Below are positions 32,885 to 45,053 of a stretch of 64,000 bases of DNA, in pieces. The DNA lies in contig OX637797.1 of NCBI GenBank assembly GCA_951802425.1, positions 3,534,001-3,598,000 on the forward strand. The letters are read 5' to 3'. Positions within the stretch are counted from its first letter, which is position 1. Every line of letters begins with the position of its first letter. The stretch comes from Clavaria fumosa (taxonomy: Eukaryota > Basidiomycota > Agaricomycetes > Agaricales > Clavariaceae). Position numbers and translations under genes: made by a program. The notes under the pieces are model-generated. The model was not told where the DNA came from. It saw only the letters and a program-made list of their open reading frames with translations, and made no database searches.

Positions 32885-35800
32885 CTATCCTAATGAAAAA
32901 AGAAATCTGTTTGAATAGCAGTTGACAAAGAATTTTGGACATAGATCCAGCACATTGCTGCTTGTCCATTGTTGTGGTGCTACAGGTCCAAACTTTGGAA
33001 TCAAATGGACACTGCTTTGAATATAAGAAAGAGGAATGATACTTGCAATCCTTTGCCCATCATGTATGGTTCGAGATACAGCATACATCCCATGGTTTGG
33101 GTCAGGTGTTGGTTGGAATTGTGTGAACCACTCAATGTATGCAAAATGATGTTCCAGAACAACATCATGTGGAAATAATGCAGCTTGAACTGTCTCTGGA
33201 ATTGAAAACATGACACGAATTTGGCCAACACAATGACCTTAACATATAATCTCAATAGTCTGCCAAGCATAAGCAAAAGATGGACTGACCTTGGATGCCT
33301 GCATTACATTGTTGATCAATCTTCACCAGCACTGTGTCAAATTGCCCAGGAACAGGCCTTTGTTGTCGATCCTGCCGTGCTGGCTTTGCATGGGCAGCAT
33401 CAAGGGTTGAACCAGTGATGGGATCAACAAACTTCATGGTGTGAAAGACAGGAAAAGACCTGGTTGGAAGAAGGATGCTACTGGCCCTGAGCTCCACCTG
33501 ATTTGAACTCAGAGTAGGAAAAGAGCTAGTAACAACAAATCGAGCAAATGCTTCACGAAAGTATGTTGCACCATAATCACTGATAATTCTCTCAATTTTT
33601 AGTGATTTTACAGTGGGATGCTTGGGCATCTTCAGTTGACGTTGTGGAAGCAGAGCAGGATATTGAGCTTGCTTTTCAGGTGCCAATGTTCTCTGTTTTA
33701 TAAAGTTCTGGAACTGATGCACTTTTTCCATCCTCTCTAGCCAAAGAGTCATTTGTGGATATTCATCCTTGTGATTTGTTGCATGGTATGCATCTTTGGT
33801 AAAGTCAATATGGAGTCGTTCTGTGTACTCTGTGTTATAGTTGTCTGTGGTTCCAAAGAGGCGGATTGAATTGGCATAATGAAGAAGAGAGTGCAACTTT
33901 GGAATGTTAAAGTTTGTTCGTATGCCAAGATCAATGAAGATGGACTTGCATTCATGAAATTGATCAAGTGCCTTGTCCAGCATGTCCAAGGTCTGGGATG
34001 TGTGTACTGGATACTGGGCAAGATATAAGAAATCCAGAAGTGCCCTAGTTGCACATAAAAGATGGAGTGGGGACCTATTTCCTGGCAAAGGGATATCTAC
34101 AATTAAACCTAGGAGGAAGCGGCAAATCTGGTTATGCTCTGTCCCACTCAGCTGTGACAGTGTTGTGATTCCTCTCATAAAAACCCTGATGTGATGGTTT
34201 GGTGGTAGTTGATGGCAACGAGCATCAATCTCCTGATGTGGATAAACAGACTTAATCCATGAGATCAAATGCTTCATGACACCCTGATAGAGTTGATGAA
34301 GAATATCTGGGGTGATTGATCGAAATATATGGCAGTAAGGAAGGTCTTTCCAGAAAGGCATAGGAACAGGCTTGATTCCAGCATTAGCACAAGTCTTCCT
34401 CCATTCTGCAGGCTCCTGTTCATCAAAAGCTTCAAGGGCTTGGAGTATCTCCTGAAGATCTCTGAGACCAGGCACAAGGTTGTCTCCCAATTCCTCATGT
34501 GGCACAGGACATTTTGGACATTCTCCTGACTTGATACAGGTAACAAGCAATTGCTCAGGGTAGTCACCAATAAAGGTAGCCAAAATTGGATATCCCAAAT
34601 GGACTGTTCCATCTCCACTACTCATGTTGTGGCCAAATTGTCCTGCATGTTGCAGTGGCTTTGTGATATGATGCATGCATGTATGAAAGAGGTTGATAAG
34701 AGTGCGGCACCGTGCTGCCTTGTTTGTGATGTGCTCAAGCTTCCCTGTTGGTAAGTAAGCAAGAAGCATGTGTCCTCCCTGAGATGGCTTGCGCCGAATG
34801 GATTTGGGAATATTTCCAATGGTCAGATACACTGGATATGCCATCTTGTTACGAAAAAGTGTGATTTGGGTTTTGTCAGAGGATAAGATGACAGGTATGA
34901 TTGTTGCACCAGGAGTCTTTTGTTCAATTGCTGTCTGTGTTTGCCACCACCATTTGCCTGTATGCATTTCATGGTATAACCTGAGCAACACTTCTCCCTG
35001 GTTTATGTGATGTTGTTCTGGCATAAATGCCATCTGACCAGAAAATTCTGGATCACCATAGAGTGATTTGATGCACTCAATGATATCACGATAGTAGACT
35101 TCAAAAATTTCACCTGCAACCTGGATTTCATTCCTTTTGAACTGAGGTCTGCCTGGCAAACTATCAACAAGCTTGTTTAGCTCATGACAGTTGTGATAAG
35201 ACAGGCCAAGCCTTTCCTGAAACTAATTTGTTTGGTTAGGTATGTGTCATGATCTACAAGCACAAAACTTACACCATCAATTTGCAGAAGTTTGGAGATA
35301 GCATTTGAGCCTGGTCCATAACATTTTGCCCAACAAGCAAACTCCCAGTCCACCTTTGAAGAAAAGGGTGCATATGAACTTAATTCATTGCCCATGTTTG
35401 CTTGATGTTGCTCATGTGTGATATGTGTATCGAGGTTCTGTGCTGGGACAAATATGTGCTGCCTTGGAAAAGCTGTTATCCTGATATTGTTGTTTTTCAG
35501 CACATGTTCCACTGATTGTCTAGCACTGAGTGGTTCTGACATAATGAAAGCATTGGCTACAGAATGGGAAGCCTCTGCTAGCATTGGAACATCATGCTGT
35601 GGGGATGGTGGAAATCCCTGCTGAGATGTGAACAATGATATTTCAACTTCTGGCTCCCATTGTAGCTCCAATTCATACTGTTCAGCTGCATCTTCATCCA
35701 TATCCAAGTCCCCATCATCTTCAGGATCACTGGCATATTCCCTAGCACTTGTGCCTCCATCATCATAGCCATCTTCACTATCATCACTACCAGTTCCTTG

Positions 35801-35962
35801 GGGAGAGTCTGGAGTGGGTGGGTCAGACTCTGGAGCATATGTCACATTGGCATTATAAATTCTCTGGCACAATGGGTTGGTTGTCTGGCGGATGTGGAAA
35901 GTATAGCCAGAATGAGAAAACTGAGACATGCAACCATGGCAAAAGATGGAATTATCAGCCAT
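32885..35962 (-). CDS. Plavaka-type transposase, apparently intact
   Basis: Transposase of the Plavaka group (CACTA-related DNA transposons abundant in Agaricomycetes). Three exons: 35962-35273, 35216-33290 and 33237-32885, with in-phase GT-AG introns (2,970 nt, 989 aa). The N-terminus has a Cys/His finger (FCHGCMSQFSHSGYTFH), then a long acidic region. The core carries wording I know from Plavaka proteins: GRPQFKRNEIQVAGE, DKTQITLFRNKMAYPVYLTI, IPKSIRRKPS, SGDGTVHLGYPILATFIGDY, CPKCPVPHEELG and FRSITPDILHQLYQG. The catalytic acids cannot be assigned with certainty by eye. No stop or frameshift is seen, so it could encode active enzyme despite lying in a decayed island. A DUF6532-type gene starts 372 bp away in the opposite direction. 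Confidence 0.88.
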
Positions 35963-36334
35963 GACTCCAGAAGTCACCTAAGGCAAAGGGTCAGTAAGTC
36001 TCTAGAATTATTGGTCATTCAATTTACAAGTTATCTGGCTTGCTGACTTCTGGACTCTTTCTTGGCCTATCTATTACTTAGCATTTGTTTGTTACTTGAC
36101 ATGATTTAATATGCTCACAAATTTATTCTCCTTTGCCTGTAACTTGTGGATATCTCCGAAGCTGAGGTTCTGTGGTTATAATAATTACATAAGACATGTT
36201 GGTTGGACATCTCACAATTTTTCTTCCCCTCTGTCAGCACCAACGTTGTGTCTCTGAGCTTTTAGCTTCTCATTCATAAAGTATGACCTCTCTTATAAAT
36301 TATGCGAAACTCACAGCTTTATCTCCTCCTGAAG

Positions 36335-38914
36335 ATGGCTCCAAACGCCCAAGACACTCAACGAAACCGAGCCAAAGCAGCCACTAAAGCACAAGAAGGC
36401 CTCAACGATGAATTTACCCAACTCACACGGGCTCAGAAAGCAGCACTCACAAGAAAAGCAAATATAGAGAAAGACAACCAGCAGGGGATGGATGAAGTAG
36501 AAGGTAAGTAGTGACGGGTGATAAGCTTCTGTTTGGGGGCTTTAATGCTTTCATCAAAAGGGCCTCGACGTGCAAAGACCGCAGCACAAGCCAACGCCGG
36601 TATGATCCTATCAATCCCATGATAAATATAGTGACACCTGCTGTCAGTTTGGAATCAAACTCAATCACGCAAACGACTCTTATCTAAGGCCGAAGACACT
36701 GGCAAGACCAAAGTACGGCGCAATAACAGTAAGTATTGCCCAAACTTTCATTTTCATTGATTCGCATTCTCATACCATGCAGTGACGAAGAAAGCTTATG
36801 GAAAATCCAGACCAGATGTTCGGAATGGTAACACCTGCTGATCCCACCCCATGCTTGCTCATGTTGACTAATCTTCAGTCAAAGATGCTTACTATCCACC
36901 CGAAATCGAAGGCGAAACTGATGGTGATGGATTCCCACCAATCCGTATTGCCCGTGAAGAACCAAAGCAATCTGCCGGTTCTGGTAGGCAGACTGTGGTT
37001 GCCGACGACAGTGAAAGCGATCAACACTCTAATAACGAGGAAGAAGACGTTGGTGAGGATCAACTCGAGTCTGATAACTTGGGAATAGAGAAGATGACAA
37101 AGCGAGACCTTATCAAAGAGGTGTTTTATCCGCTCTCATTGCTTTTCACTACTAAATGGCAGCACAGTTGCCGAAGGTCATCACGCATCCCAGAAACCCT
37201 TGCCCTGCCCTGCGTGGTGAATCCAACTACACCTCTGGCCCCGTCAAGTCTGTTATGAATCAAAAAATGAGGGCACGCAGCTTTGAGGTCAGCGACAGCG
37301 AACCGGACGAACAGGTGTGTCGCACCCTTTTTATTCGCTGTTCATTATTGATTGCCAACCCTCCTGACTAATAGGTACCTTGCTCTGCCCAGCAGCGTAC
37401 AGGTGGCATGGTTGTCCACCAGAAGCCACATGTGCATCATGTGGATGAGTCGGACAGCGATACGAATGTCACACTCGGTGTCATAGATCGCTCTAAGACT
37501 AGTTCTGGTGCTGGGTTTGGTGCTGACAACATCTTCCCTGCTGGGAGGGATATCATTCCTGCTAAACCGAGCAAGAATGAGCCGCTTGAGAGCCAATTTG
37601 CTCATCTCGCAGAGCAGATGTATGAAAACTTCGACCATCTTCGCACAAGTAGCCCTGAGCATAGCGAGAATGAAGAATCTCAAGGTATCAAGGTCAGTAC
37701 CAAACCACTGGCAAGCGGCTGCGCAACCAGGCCTAGTCATAAAGGGGCTCGCGAAATTGAGGTTCGTCTTCATCTTCGCCAGCAACTCCTTTCTCAACCT
37801 CGATTAGCTCCCAAAATGGAGAAATCAACACCAGCCTCAGCCTGTTGCAGCACGCAGTGCACGCCCCCGGGTCAAAGCGACTGTCATCAGTATGGAATCT
37901 GAACTCCAGTGGCCCGCTAGTACAAGGCTCATCCTTGATGGCAATAAACTCAAGATTACGAAGCAGTCTCAAAGCGTCCGAGTAGTCATTTCTCAGACAA
38001 TTTTTGGAATGCAAGCAGCGCTCGCACTTGATAACCCATTCCCTGATAATATTGAGCGCGATATCATGATAAAGAAGGTGATGCGTACCGTTGTGAAGGG
38101 GTTGATTGAGGAACTGGGTGATGAGTTCACGGAGATCTTCACTCGTTTGAGAGAGGATGTAAATTACGCGGCAACTCTTTCGGTACCAGTAAGGGTTTTT
38201 CTTCATTTGATTTACAATAATTATGATAATGCCTGTGCAGGTGCAAGACCGCGTCTCCATTTATCGTGGCTACCTTAAAGCAGCATGTGCAAGCACCATT
38301 GTGCTGATGTACAATCTTCGTGATGCCAGCAAGGAGACAGTCAAAGAATTGATTGACAAGAACACGTATATCTTTCCGACGAATCCTAATGTGTGTACTT
38401 TAAAACTTTATTCTCTCTTGATACTGATTCACATTAGTCCAATGAACCGAAGCGGAATAAGCCTTACCAACACCCCGCAATAATTCACGCACTGGCTCAA
38501 TTCTTGTTGCCAAAGGGAAAGCTATTCCTTCAAGATAAATACCATGCCCGGTTCAAGTCAGAGAGTGGACGTTCACCCTCCCCAACGCCTTCCCTAATTG
38601 CGTTCGCCACAACTGGGGTTCTTATTTTGAATTGTCTAATTCGTTCTTCACTCACATGTGCCTAGGTATATGCGTCGCTTGTTGAATGGGAGTCAGGCTC
38701 CCATGGCAGTGCCGATTTTACTGCTAACCGGTTTATTTCGGCATATCGCATGCATATTGACATCCTCGAGTCCATCAAAAGTGCAAATCCTCAGGGGTAT
38801 GAGAAAATGATGGCTGATTTGTACAGTCTTGCACGGAACAATCAGGCTTTTCACTCAATGAAACAAGGATCGGTTGCTGGCTTTATTGATATTGATGGCT
38901 TGGATGTCTTGTAA
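36335..38914 (+). CDS. DUF6532-type protein, multi-exon
   Basis: Uncharacterised protein of a family found in many copies in Agaricomycete genomes. The start ATG is 36335 and the stop 38912-38914. At least nine GT-AG introns split it; early exons include 36335-36503 and a chain to about 36833, then a longer exon to about 37120. The N-terminal half is Lys/Arg-rich and acidic by turns (KAATKAQEGLN; EEEDVGEDQLESDN), probably disordered. The C-terminal half is the conserved domain: NPFPDNIERDIM, VQDRVSIYRGYLKAAC, KPYQHPAIIHALAQFL and VEWESGSHGSADF, ending NPQGYEKMMADLYSLARN. No disabling mutation was found. Its function is unknown. Its head-to-head position with the Plavaka gene raises the possibility that both belong to one element. 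Confidence 0.75.
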
Positions 38915-39607
38915 TTGAGACCAATGCCCATGAAACTCCTGTCGTACATACGTCGTACATACTACATAGTGTCGTGAAATTTACAGAGCTGTCAACCACG
39001 TGATGTTGAATTTCTTGGCAGCAGCGGCGACCACTGACCAACAGTAACTTTGGCATTTGCGACACATACCTATCCTTGCTCTCGTAAGTGGTCCTTTCTT
39101 ACCTGGCTACATCGGCATTCTATCATGCATGCGGACTCATGTTCACTGACTTATAATACTGAGGGACGCACCTCGACAACTGGTGGCTACACTGGTGTAA
39201 CCGATACGTTTACTGATACGAACACAAGTTATACTCCTGCCCCAATGCCCATGGCGTCTTCCCTGCGTCGTACGGCCCCAAAGGAGAAGACTCCCATTGC
39301 AAAATCGATTGGGTCTGTGGGTAGCAAGGCCAGTGCTGGCTCTATCCCAACATGATCGTTCTCTCTTGGATCGCCCCTGGCGGGGGTCGTGGTGTTGACA
39401 CTTTGGATTTGTTGACCTGCAACGAGGTGCGCAGCGTTCCCAGTCCTGGACATCCTAGTGCACGAGAGGACATCGGGACGATCGCGGCACTAGAAATGGA
39501 CTCTCAAGAGGGTGGAACTAGACTGATGGAAGTGCCCTGTCCGTTCCAACTCTTATACGCGGATGGTGTTGAGAGGCTGGCAGCAGAGAGCGCTCGAGAG
39601 AGGGTTC

Positions 39608-40529
39608 GATGGGTCAGTGCGATCTGGTTTTTTTTTTTTCTTCGCCCAAGGCTCGTGTGCACTTTTCAGGGAGGCGCTGGACAGGAGCGTGACACTCGAT
39701 GATCGGTCTATCACGCGTTCACCGACAGGCTCGATCCGGACGATTCGGTCCATCGACAGTGCAAGCAGCACCCGCTCTGGCTCTGGCTCTGCATCGACCG
39801 GAGAGCATACCTGACTTGTCCGATCTGCGTTCGCTCTCTGGAACGAGTGACGTGACTCGACCGCACACATGCGCTGCTACGACGACTAATGACACTACAT
39901 CTCTTTATCCGCCATACATGGGTGATGCGCGGGCCATCCTGCCGAGCAGGAGCGATAGCCTACACAAGTCGACATCATTGGACAATCTGCAAGGAGAGTA
40001 CAAGCGTAAGCGGCCTACGAGCTGTGTCTCTCTACCCCCCTTTGCTCAAAGCAGTCCTGACAATTTTGGCATCGTCCCAGTTCGGGTAGTGGTTCCGATG
40101 CCGCTTCCTTTTCTGCTGGCTCTGGGAAGAGGAGTTCCTTCCACTCCCTCACGTCCCTTACTTCGGAGAAGAGCAGGACGAGGACTGGCCCCACTACAAC
40201 TGTCACAGAGACACTGACCAATACAGAGACGTTCATGCCGACCCGGACACTGATATACACTGGCACCGAATCATTTCTCACGAGTGTGGGGACATACACA
40301 GAGCCGGGTAGCATCGATATGGAGTCCGCCACGTTCGTTGCATCGGCATCGACAGTCTCACGCCCTCGCTCTATGTCCACCGGTGCTCGTACCGACTCAG
40401 ACACGATGTATAGCGGTATGTGGGAGCACACCGTCTGCGACTTCTTACGAGCTAAGCGCATCTTTCTCAACCCTCAGAGACCCGCGAGAAAGGCCCGCAT
40501 CCTCCGCTTCATACAGCACTACTGAGAGC
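39608..40529 (+). repeat. Tandem duplication, copy A (~0.92 kb)
   Basis: Starts at CGATGGGTCAGTGCGATCTG and ends at CATACAGCACTACTGAGAGC just before the same start motif recurs. It is nearly identical to 40530-41468. Differences include a longer T run in copy B, a 17-bp stretch present only in copy B near 40732, and scattered substitutions. Confidence 0.85.
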
Positions 40530-41468
40530 CCGATGGGTCAGCGCGATCTGGTATTTTTTTTTCTGTTTTTTTCTTCGCCCAAGGCTCGTTTGCACTTTTC
40601 AGGGAGGCGCTGGACAGGAGCGTGACACTCGATGATCGGTCTATCACGCGTTCACCGACAGGCTCGATCCGGACGATTCGGTCCATCGACAGTGCAAGCA
40701 GCGCCCGCTCTGGCTCTGGCTCTGCATCGACTGTGTTCGTACCGCCGCTGGAGACCATACCTGACTTGTCCGATCTGCGTTCGCTCTCTGACTCGACCGC
40801 ACACATGCGCTGCTATGACGACTGATGACACTACATCTCTTTATCCGCCATACATGGGTGATGCGCGGGCCATCCTGCCGAGCAGGAGCGATAGCATACA
40901 CAAGTCGACATCATTGGACGATCTGCAAGGAGAGTACAAGCGTAAGCGGCCTACGAGCCGTGTCTCTTTACCCCCCTTTGCTCAAAGCAGTCCTGACAAT
41001 CTTGGCATCGTCCCAGTTCGGGTAGTGGTTCCGATGCCGCTTCCTTTTCTGCTGGCTCTGGGAAGAGGAGTTCCTTCCACTCCCTCACGTCCCTTACTTC
41101 GGAGAAGAGCAGGACGAGGACTGGCCCCACTACAACTGTCACAGAGACACTGACCAATACAGAGACGTTCATGCCGACCCGGACACTGATATACACTGGC
41201 ACCGAATCATTTCTCACGAGTGTGGGGACATACACAGAGCCGGGTAGCATTGATATGGAGTCCGCCACGTTCGTCGCATCGGCATCGACAGTCTCACGCC
41301 CTCGCTCTATGTCCACCGGTGCTCGTACCGACTCAGACATGACGTATAGCAGTGGTATGGGAGCACACTATCTGCGACTTCTTACGAGCTAAGCGCATCT
41401 TTCTCAACCCTCAGAGACCCGCAAGAAAGGCCCGCATCCTCCGCTTCATACAGCACTACTGAGAGCCC
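40530..41468 (+). repeat. Tandem duplication, copy B (~0.94 kb)
   Basis: Direct tandem copy of 39608-40529 within the Ser/Thr-rich gene relic. The high identity suggests a recent unequal exchange or replication slippage event. Confidence 0.85.
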
Positions 41469-41845
41469 AGCATCGGGAAGCGCCGTGTCTGGTAGTTCTT
41501 TGTCGAGGACGAGGGAAGTGAGGCGTCGCACTGCCTGTCCGAGGTCGAGGAGCTTTTCCACATCGGCTGGGGTGACATCGTCTGAGACTCAGCTAACGCC
41601 ATCTGGCAGCGAGACGGGGGCTTCTCTAGAGACGTATACTCCTGAAAGCAGTGCCTATGATGTCTGTGAGACTTCTTCGCTCTCTGGCCTGATGACACCG
41701 TCTTGGACCAGCACTACGAGCTCCGGTACCCCCATTCCTCCTTCATCGTCAGTCTCAGCTGTGTCTCGGATGCCGAGTGAGCAGTCCTTACTCACCTGGC
41801 TCACCTCCTGGAATGGCAGTGACCCGTGGTTGGTGGGCTTTGACA

Positions 41846-42310
41846 ACTGTAAATTGAAGATAATTATGAATAATTTAGTTGAGGTGCAATAATCTACTGT
41901 AAATTGAAGATAATTATGAATAATATAGGTTGAGGTGCAATAATCTATTGTAAATTAAAGATAATTATGAATAATTTAGGTTGAGGTGCAATAATCTACT
42001 GTAAATTATGAATAATTTAGGTTGAGGCGCAATAATCTACCCTAAATTGAAGATAATTATGAGTAACCCATGAATAATTTATGCTAAACTGAAGTAATTA
42101 GACACTAATTCCACATAATTCAAAGTAACTTAGATAATTCAGAAATAATCTAACAAAATTATACATAATTGCACATAATTATTTTGCAGTTATTGAGGGA
42201 CTGATCTAATAAGTTATAATTATCAACTTCACAAATTATCTCTAATTACCATTAATTACCACTAATTACCACTAATTACCACTGATTATCAAAGTAGGTT
42301 TTTCCTGATG
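41846..42310 (+). repeat. AT-rich minisatellites ending in TTTTCCTGATG
   Basis: About four units of 45-58 bp (41846-42060) sharing GTAAATTGAAGATAATTATGAATAA and GAGGTGCAATAATCTA pieces. AT-rich single-copy sequence follows, then a (TAATTACCAC)n array at about 42243-42285. The block closes with the same TTTTCCTGATG motif (42300-42310) that bounds the block at 31669-32328. Confidence 0.8.
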
Positions 42311-42658
42311 AAGGAGAGAGGGAGTCGCCCGCCGTCGTCGTCCCCTTTATGGCTGCTGTTGTCGTCGCCCCCGTTGTGGCTGCCGTCGCCGTCGCAGTCG
42401 CGCTGTTGCAGCTGTCACTGTGGCAGTTACCGTTACAACTCAATGGGTAGATAGAGAGGGACTTACACGTACTCACGGTTCGATGGGGCGGAGGGTGAAG
42501 GTGAAGGAGTGAGGAAAAACGAGTGTGGGACAATTTGATAGAAAATTCAACAGAAGATCATGTGATGAACTGACGTTGAATTTTTTCCAAGTCCAACGCA
42601 TGTGCATGGGTGGAAATGAGATGCTTCCTACTCCTAGCTACATAGATCCAAATAATAT
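42311..42658. other. GA/GNN remnant and spacer
   Basis: A short GA run (42311-42325) leads into a degenerate GCC/GTC/GTT trinucleotide tract (to about 42430). This repeats the order seen at 30365-31680, inverted. The remainder has no supported feature. Confidence 0.55.
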
Positions 42659-43776
42659 CTAGGTGTTGCTACAAGGATGTCTCTGCTTTCTATGCACTGA
42701 TTTCCAGGTGTGGCCTGCTGTACCACAGAAAAGGCACAGATTATTACTGAAATGCCATTGGCATTCCTCTGGAGTCAGTTTTCTATCCTTACCCAGATGA
42801 GCCTTCTTTGCATCGCCAGAGCTACCAGAGTTTCCAGATCCCTCAGTGGGTTTGGGACCAGGAGTCCTGGAAGTTGAACCAGAGTATGCCAGATGCTTAT
42901 CCAATGGTTTCTCAGACTTGGTACTAGCACTGGGAGTGCTTGGGGACTTGGAATTATCTGAAGTCTCCTTTTATTGGTGTTGTTAGGTGTTGGAGGCTTA
43001 GCAGAGTCATGAGAGATCTCCTGCTGCTGAGCCCAATAATGGCCATCAATTGCACTAGCTTGCTTGCAGAGTCCACAGAGTGTCTGCATGGTTAATGCAG
43101 GCCAGTTCATCCTTGATGTGGCTGGCAAGTCCCTTGTAGAACTGCTGCTGCAATGCATACTCATCCCAATGGACAATGGACATGAATCTGTTGAATGAAA
43201 TGGTATACTTTGTCAACTTCTGGTCCTTGTGCATCCAGAGTTGTTTGAGTTTGAACTCCACCTTGTGGATTGCGTCATATGGACTGAAATTTTCTGTAAG
43301 CTGGGAAACAAACATTTTGTAGTTCAAAAGGACCAGATGGCCTTTGCCATCCAGGACCATTGGCTTGAACCATTTCAGGGCAAAGCCCTGGAGAAAGGAA
43401 AGAACATAACTGACCTTGTGAGAGTCAGACTTGAATGCCCTTGGGTGATCAAGGAAGTTCAAATGGCATTGGACCAAAAAGCTTTTCAACTTCTTAGTGT
43501 CTGAGGTGTCAGGGTCACATGGTTTAACCATCTCCAGGCACTTGTTAGTGCTAATGATCTCCTGAAGGAGACATGCCAGAGTTAGCTCGTGTTCAGCTCA
43601 AGGTGTCAGAGGTTCGTTTAGCTCATTATTGTTGTCAGTAACTGAGGGCTCTGATTCTTCGTTGTGGTCCAGGGGTCCAGACAAACTTGGAGTTGGAGTA
43701 TTGTCAGCCAGTTCTGGGATGTTGATGTTGTTGGTGACCAGAGGTGGGAGTCGGGCACCAGATTGTGTAGTAGGCA
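42659..43776 (-). pseudogene. Decayed Ty3/Gypsy gag
   Basis: Minus-strand gag of a Gypsy-type retroelement. It reads from an ATG at 43776 (MPTTQSGARLPPL) through a TGA near 43600 into the retrotransposon gag core (LKSFLVQCHLNFLDHPRAF; VSYVLSFLQGFALKWF; FKLKQLWM). A frameshift follows near 43060 and another near 42960. The C-terminal zinc knuckle reads CLFCGTAGHTWKSV, so the last Cys of the CCHC motif is lost. No pol follows downstream, so the element is truncated as well as mutated. Confidence 0.75.
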
Positions 43777-43777
43777 T

Positions 43778-44839
43778 TGTTAAGTTTGTATATATGTGGC
43801 TTGAAGTTCGAATATACTGTCCATGGTCCTATCACATTAGTAGTGGAGGAGTTAGCGGAGTGGAGATATATAGATCGGAGTCTGATCAGAGTCCGTATCA
43901 GACAAATGGGAAAACAGATAGTGGAAGTAGAAACTTATGGGACCTTGGCCTCAATGTATGTGCACTGCCACATATATATGTGTCCCTATTTGTCAAACAG
44001 AAACAATACCCAAGAAGAAAATCAGAACAGAAGTCAAAACTCCAAATTCTGTTGGAGTCCACCAGAGTTACTTGGAGTTGGTCAGATGATGTGGAGAATG
44101 TCAAGGATGATGAGGACAAAAGCTCAGAGACGTTTGGAGTCAAGAGATGTTAATATTTGAACTGCAGAACAGGTAAATACAGGTGGAATCTTATACTGCA
44201 AGGACAGGAGTATAGGAGTACTTTGAAACATAGTATATATCAAATTACTAGGAGAGTTTCACCACTTGTGCCTGTGCAATTTTCATGGAACAAAGAAACA
44301 ACAACAAAAGATGACTCCCATGGGTCATGGGCATCCTCCCATTGGTAGACTGAACAAAGTCTGAAAGGTCCAAAGGACAGCAGAACAGAGTCCGAGGAAG
44401 GTGCAGAGTGAAGGGCACAGAGTTATGGAGGAGTGGATTGGAGATCATTGGAGTCAGTATGGAGCCCAGAGTCCAGAGCAGGTACCTCCAATACATCTCC
44501 GACACATCTCTGCTCCAACTCCGGCACCTCCGCTCCGATTCCACTCCAACTCTGCTCTGGACTTTTGTCGGACTTTGATATTGGTCCTTCGGACTGAATG
44601 GACTTTGTTTCTAGTATGTTCCTTGGTGCTAGTCCATGGTTAGCAACCATTGGGACAATGCTCACTGCCCATGGGAACATATTCTTTGTCTTACATGTAT
44701 CATCTATGCCTTTCTCACTCCTCAGGTGAAACTATTGTAGATATTTGATATATTCATGTTTCACAGTCTGCCCTATGCCCTACCCTAGTAGCATATAAGC
44801 CCCCATGTATCTCCATGATCCTCAGTTTGAATATTAACA
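43778..44839 (-). repeat. Candidate LTR of the decayed Gypsy element
   Basis: 1,062-bp non-coding interval directly upstream (minus sense) of the gag start. It begins TGTTAA and ends TTAACA, the TG...CA form with inverted ends expected of an LTR. No second copy is in the window, so the call rests on position and termini only. Confidence 0.4.
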
Positions 44840-44879
44840 TTATTTGAGACTACAGGAGGGAAGTCTAGGACATCAGAGC

Positions 44880-45053
44880 CTGTCTCTGACAAGCAGTTTG
44901 AGGCTGTTGAGTCTGCATTGCACTATGCTCAATTGGCCTTAAGCAATGCCAGAGCAGAACTCCAGGGTGAAAGGGAGCATTCTGCATCCCTTTATAATGT
45001 GCTGCATATTACAAAGCACAAGCTACAAAGGACTCAGACTGCCAAAATTCAGG
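44880..45053 (+). pseudogene. Coiled-coil coding fragment interrupted by an LTR
   Basis: An open frame with strong helical, coiled-coil character (EAVESALHYAQLALSNARAE; LHITKHKLQRTQTAKIQ) resembles a coiled-coil segment common in multi-copy Agaricomycete proteins. It is cut at 45054 by the chromovirus LTR and has no recognisable upstream part. Confidence 0.4.

Larger units (their letters stand above)
38915..41840 (+). pseudogene. Relic of a Ser/Thr-rich gene with internal tandem duplication
   Basis: Plus-strand stretches of Ser/Thr/Arg-rich coding sequence with intron-like T/C-rich acceptors (for example before 39671 and 40604). Recognisable pieces are TDTFTDTNTSYTPAPMP (about 39200), RSITRSPTGSIRTIRSIDSA (about 39715 and 40637), TETLTNTETFMPTRT (about 40205 and 41140) and SGSSLSRTREVRRRTAC (about 41485). 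No start codon region, no conserved domain and no clear end were found. The sequence stops at the AT-rich repeat at 41846. I do not recognise the parent gene. It is either a fragment of a long disordered protein or an unusual gene broken by the repeats on both sides. Confidence 0.5.
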
